From Acestrorhynchus altus (taxonomy: Eukaryota > Chordata > Actinopteri > Characiformes > Acestrorhynchidae), in contig CM067510.1 of the NCBI GenBank assembly GCA_034509495.1, positions 32,234,250 through 32,298,249 on the forward strand: a stretch of DNA of 64,000 nt, written 5' to 3'. Shown here piece by piece: positions 61,812-64,000 of this stretch (position 1 is its first letter; each line of letters starts with the position of its first letter). A program made the position numbers and the translations under genes. The notes under the pieces were generated by a model that had not been told where the DNA came from, did not search any database, and saw only the letters and a list, made by a program, of their open reading frames with translations.

Positions 61812-63564
61812 GTGAGTGAGATCACTGCTCTGTGTGTAGGCAAGTGAACTGGAGACCACTTCTGACACCAAACCGCTGACTTTTTCTTATTAGCCGTTCG
61901 TCTGACTGGATGACCTTATTCCTCAACGTGTAGGACTGTGATTAATGAATAATTTGGGTTCCTAGTAAATATCCCATTGTCTTTGTAATTAGTTCCAACC
62001 TCAGAATGTGATTGGTGGAGAGTGAGAGTGTCAACATCTCCAAGTATCAGCCAGTCCTGTAATCTAGTCATCTAAGCCTGTCACAGCGAAGAAGAGTGAA
62101 CTATACGAAGACAACAAGCAATGTCCTGCACGTCCAAACTCTCTTTATTGCAAACATTGATATTTTGAAACTAAACAGTTGCATAGGCTTCTCCCTGCAC
62201 AGAGCCCACCATATACGGAGTAACACACTTATCCCGATCAGTCGCTAAAGGGGACAGCTATTTAAACGTCGTTGCTTTCAATGTGAGTTGTTTTTGTTTG
62301 TTCTGACGAGTTTCCAAAGACTCCCATTATTTATACTCACTTATATAATTATTCATTTGTTTATTTATTCCTTTATCGAACTGATTCATTCAAAAGCATG
62401 GGGCAGTGGACCGTGGTTCATGCTTTATTTATAACCAGACCAGTCCACCTTAAAGTATAATATTTATCGTATTTGTTCTTATTCCTTTCATTGGGCTGTT
62501 AATGCAATATCACTTGAAGATGAACCTCTGAGAGAACACGTGTGTAACTCTTAAACAATTACATAAAAACCCACAGACACACAGTTCAGTTGTTTTATCA
62601 GCCTGAGAGGAGAATAAAATCGTTTTGCATCCTGATTCATGTTTTTATGTAAGTGTTATAGTATTATATTAGATTAGCTGATTATGCGTTTTCAGTATGT
62701 TGGACATGCGGGGTGTCCGAAGAGACCGGAACATTTTGCGATGAAATGAAATCGTGTATCAAGTGCCGAGGGCTTTGACACGGCATTGCTTTCCAGGAGC
62801 TAAAAGGAAAATGAAGAGCAAACTTACGAGGCACAAAAAGATTTCAGTACAAATAGCGCCCTCTGTGGTAGAACTATTCATTTATCATCCTGCTGAACAT
62901 GAATGAGTTACACTCCAGATACACGTGATTCACCTTTAAAACGAAAGAGGAAACTGCTGACAGCGAGATGCAGGTAGGTTCAGGTTTGATTGCAGTATAA
63001 TTTGCTCTTATCTCATTAACACACCAGTGATAAAGGGATTGTAAGTCTCTGTAAATGTTGAACTTTTTTGGCTTTATTTCAGTTCACATGACGAAATATT
63101 TTTGCACATATATTTGTAGATGTGCAGACCTTTGTTTATGTATTTTGCAATCAAAACAAGTAGATCTAAGAAACTCCACTTGCATAATGAAGGAGAACTG
63201 AATTTTCAAACCATGATTTAAAGCTGTCCCCTACAGACAAATGTGCCGTATAGCAGTGGGATAGCACTAGACAGCAGTATTTAAATTATGAATTATGATT
63301 ATGAAGTGCCGTTAACTAGAAGGCATTCCCACCCACGGTGGACAGTGTAGTGGCCGCCCATGGGAGCTTAATGTTGTGAACAGCAGTGTATATTTGTGTA
63401 TATTTGTGTCATTATGAATGTAAAGGGGGAGGCATCATCATCCTTTCTCCCAACCAATGAGAATGCACCAGTCACCACCACCTGATTGGCTGATGACTTT
63501 TGGCTTCTTTGGCTGTTGACTGGCCGTAATGAACATATAACTAAATTGTTTAATTATNCACATA

Positions 63565-64000
63565 CAGTGGGGAAAATAAGTATTTAGTCAGTCACCAATT
63601 GTGCAAGTTCTCCCACTTAAAAAGATGAGAGAGGCCTGTAATTGACATCATAGGTAGACCTCAACTATGAGAGACAAAATGTGAAAAAAAAATTGAGAAA
63701 ATAATTTTGTCTGACTTTTAAAGAATTTATTTGCAAATAATGGTGGAAAATAAGTATTTGGTCAATAACAAAAGTTCATCTCAATACTTTGTTGTATATC
63801 CTCTGTTGGCAATGACAGAGGTCAAACGTTTTCTGTAAGTCTTCACAAGGTTGGCACACACTGTTGCTGGTATGTTGGCCCATTCCTCCATGCAGATCTC
63901 CTCTAGAGCAGTGATGTTTTGGGGCTGTCGGCGGGCAACACGGACTTTTAACTCCCTCCAAAGGTTTTCGATGGGGTTGAGATCGGGAGACTGGCTAGGC
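63565..64000 (-). mobile_element. Tc1-like element, 3' part, continues past window
   Basis: It starts with cagtggggaaaataagtatt after TA at 63563-63564, the left terminal repeat of a Tc1-type family. A second ggtggaaaataagtatttgg occurs at 63742-63761, as in families whose terminal repeats contain internal direct repeats. The transposase reads leftward from the window edge. Confidence 0.9.
63781..63999 (-). CDS. Tc1-like transposase, C-terminal part
   Basis: An uninterrupted frame enters from beyond the window and ends at TGA (complement of 63781-63783). It begins [18 protein letters not shown], carrying the catalytic Glu of the Tc1 DD34E triad in the PIENLW motif, and ends [18 protein letters not shown]. 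About 72 codons are seen without a stop, which suggests a fairly young copy, but the rest is outside the window. Confidence 0.85.
   Translation of the reverse strand, partial: PSQSPDLNPIENLWRELKVRVARRQPQNITALEEICMEEWANIPATVCANLVKTYRKRLTSVIANRGYTTKY

Larger units (their letters stand above)
61812..64000 (+). other. snx29: Start of intron 14 of snx29
   Basis: Unique-looking AT-rich sequence up to about 63560 without a recognisable exon, then a Tc1-like element running off the window. One undetermined base (N) sits at 63558, just before that element. Confidence 0.75.

Overview
The window is vertebrate, almost certainly ray-finned fish, nuclear DNA. It is a largely intronic stretch of one gene on the + strand: the fish orthologue of sorting nexin 29 (SNX29, a RUN + coiled-coil + PX protein). 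I identified it by reading 14 coding exons whose splice sites and codon phases join into one open frame of 603 codons (1,808 nt) and comparing this with the human SNX29 protein as I remember it. The fish assignment rests on the repeat content: several Tc1-like families, a mariner relic, an hAT-like element, tRNA-derived SINEs and LINE relics of types common in teleosts. An otophysan (characin or catfish-like) is my guess only.

Layout. 1-2096 is intron upstream of the first recognisable exon; the tiny exon carrying the start codon is not identified and probably lies upstream. 2097-14326 holds ten exons: the N-terminus, the RUN domain (exons 3-6), and the basic, acidic and Ser/Pro-rich linker. 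20393-30427 holds three exons that start the central coiled coil. A 31-kb intron (30428-61704) follows, then one more coiled-coil exon (61705-61811). The PX domain and C-terminus lie beyond the window. Exon numbers below count exons seen in this window; true numbers are probably one higher.

The rest is intron with three notable kinds of structure. (1) A 52/58-bp AT-rich satellite forms five arrays, three in + and two in - orientation; one inverted pair brackets exons 3-4. (2) A 52-bp GC-rich minisatellite occurs at one, four and eight copies inside otherwise similar dispersed sequence. (3) A decayed duplicate of exon 6 sits in intron 4 and contains a 69-nt frame-preserving open segment with plausible splice sites. 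Transposon relics include a Tc1 element with perfect ends, a mariner relic, an hAT-like element with an 8-bp target duplication, and a LINE/SINE-tail fragment with a 13-bp target duplication nested in another transposon.

No second host protein-coding gene, rRNA, functional tRNA or CRISPR array is supported. Homology calls are by eye; no database search was run.
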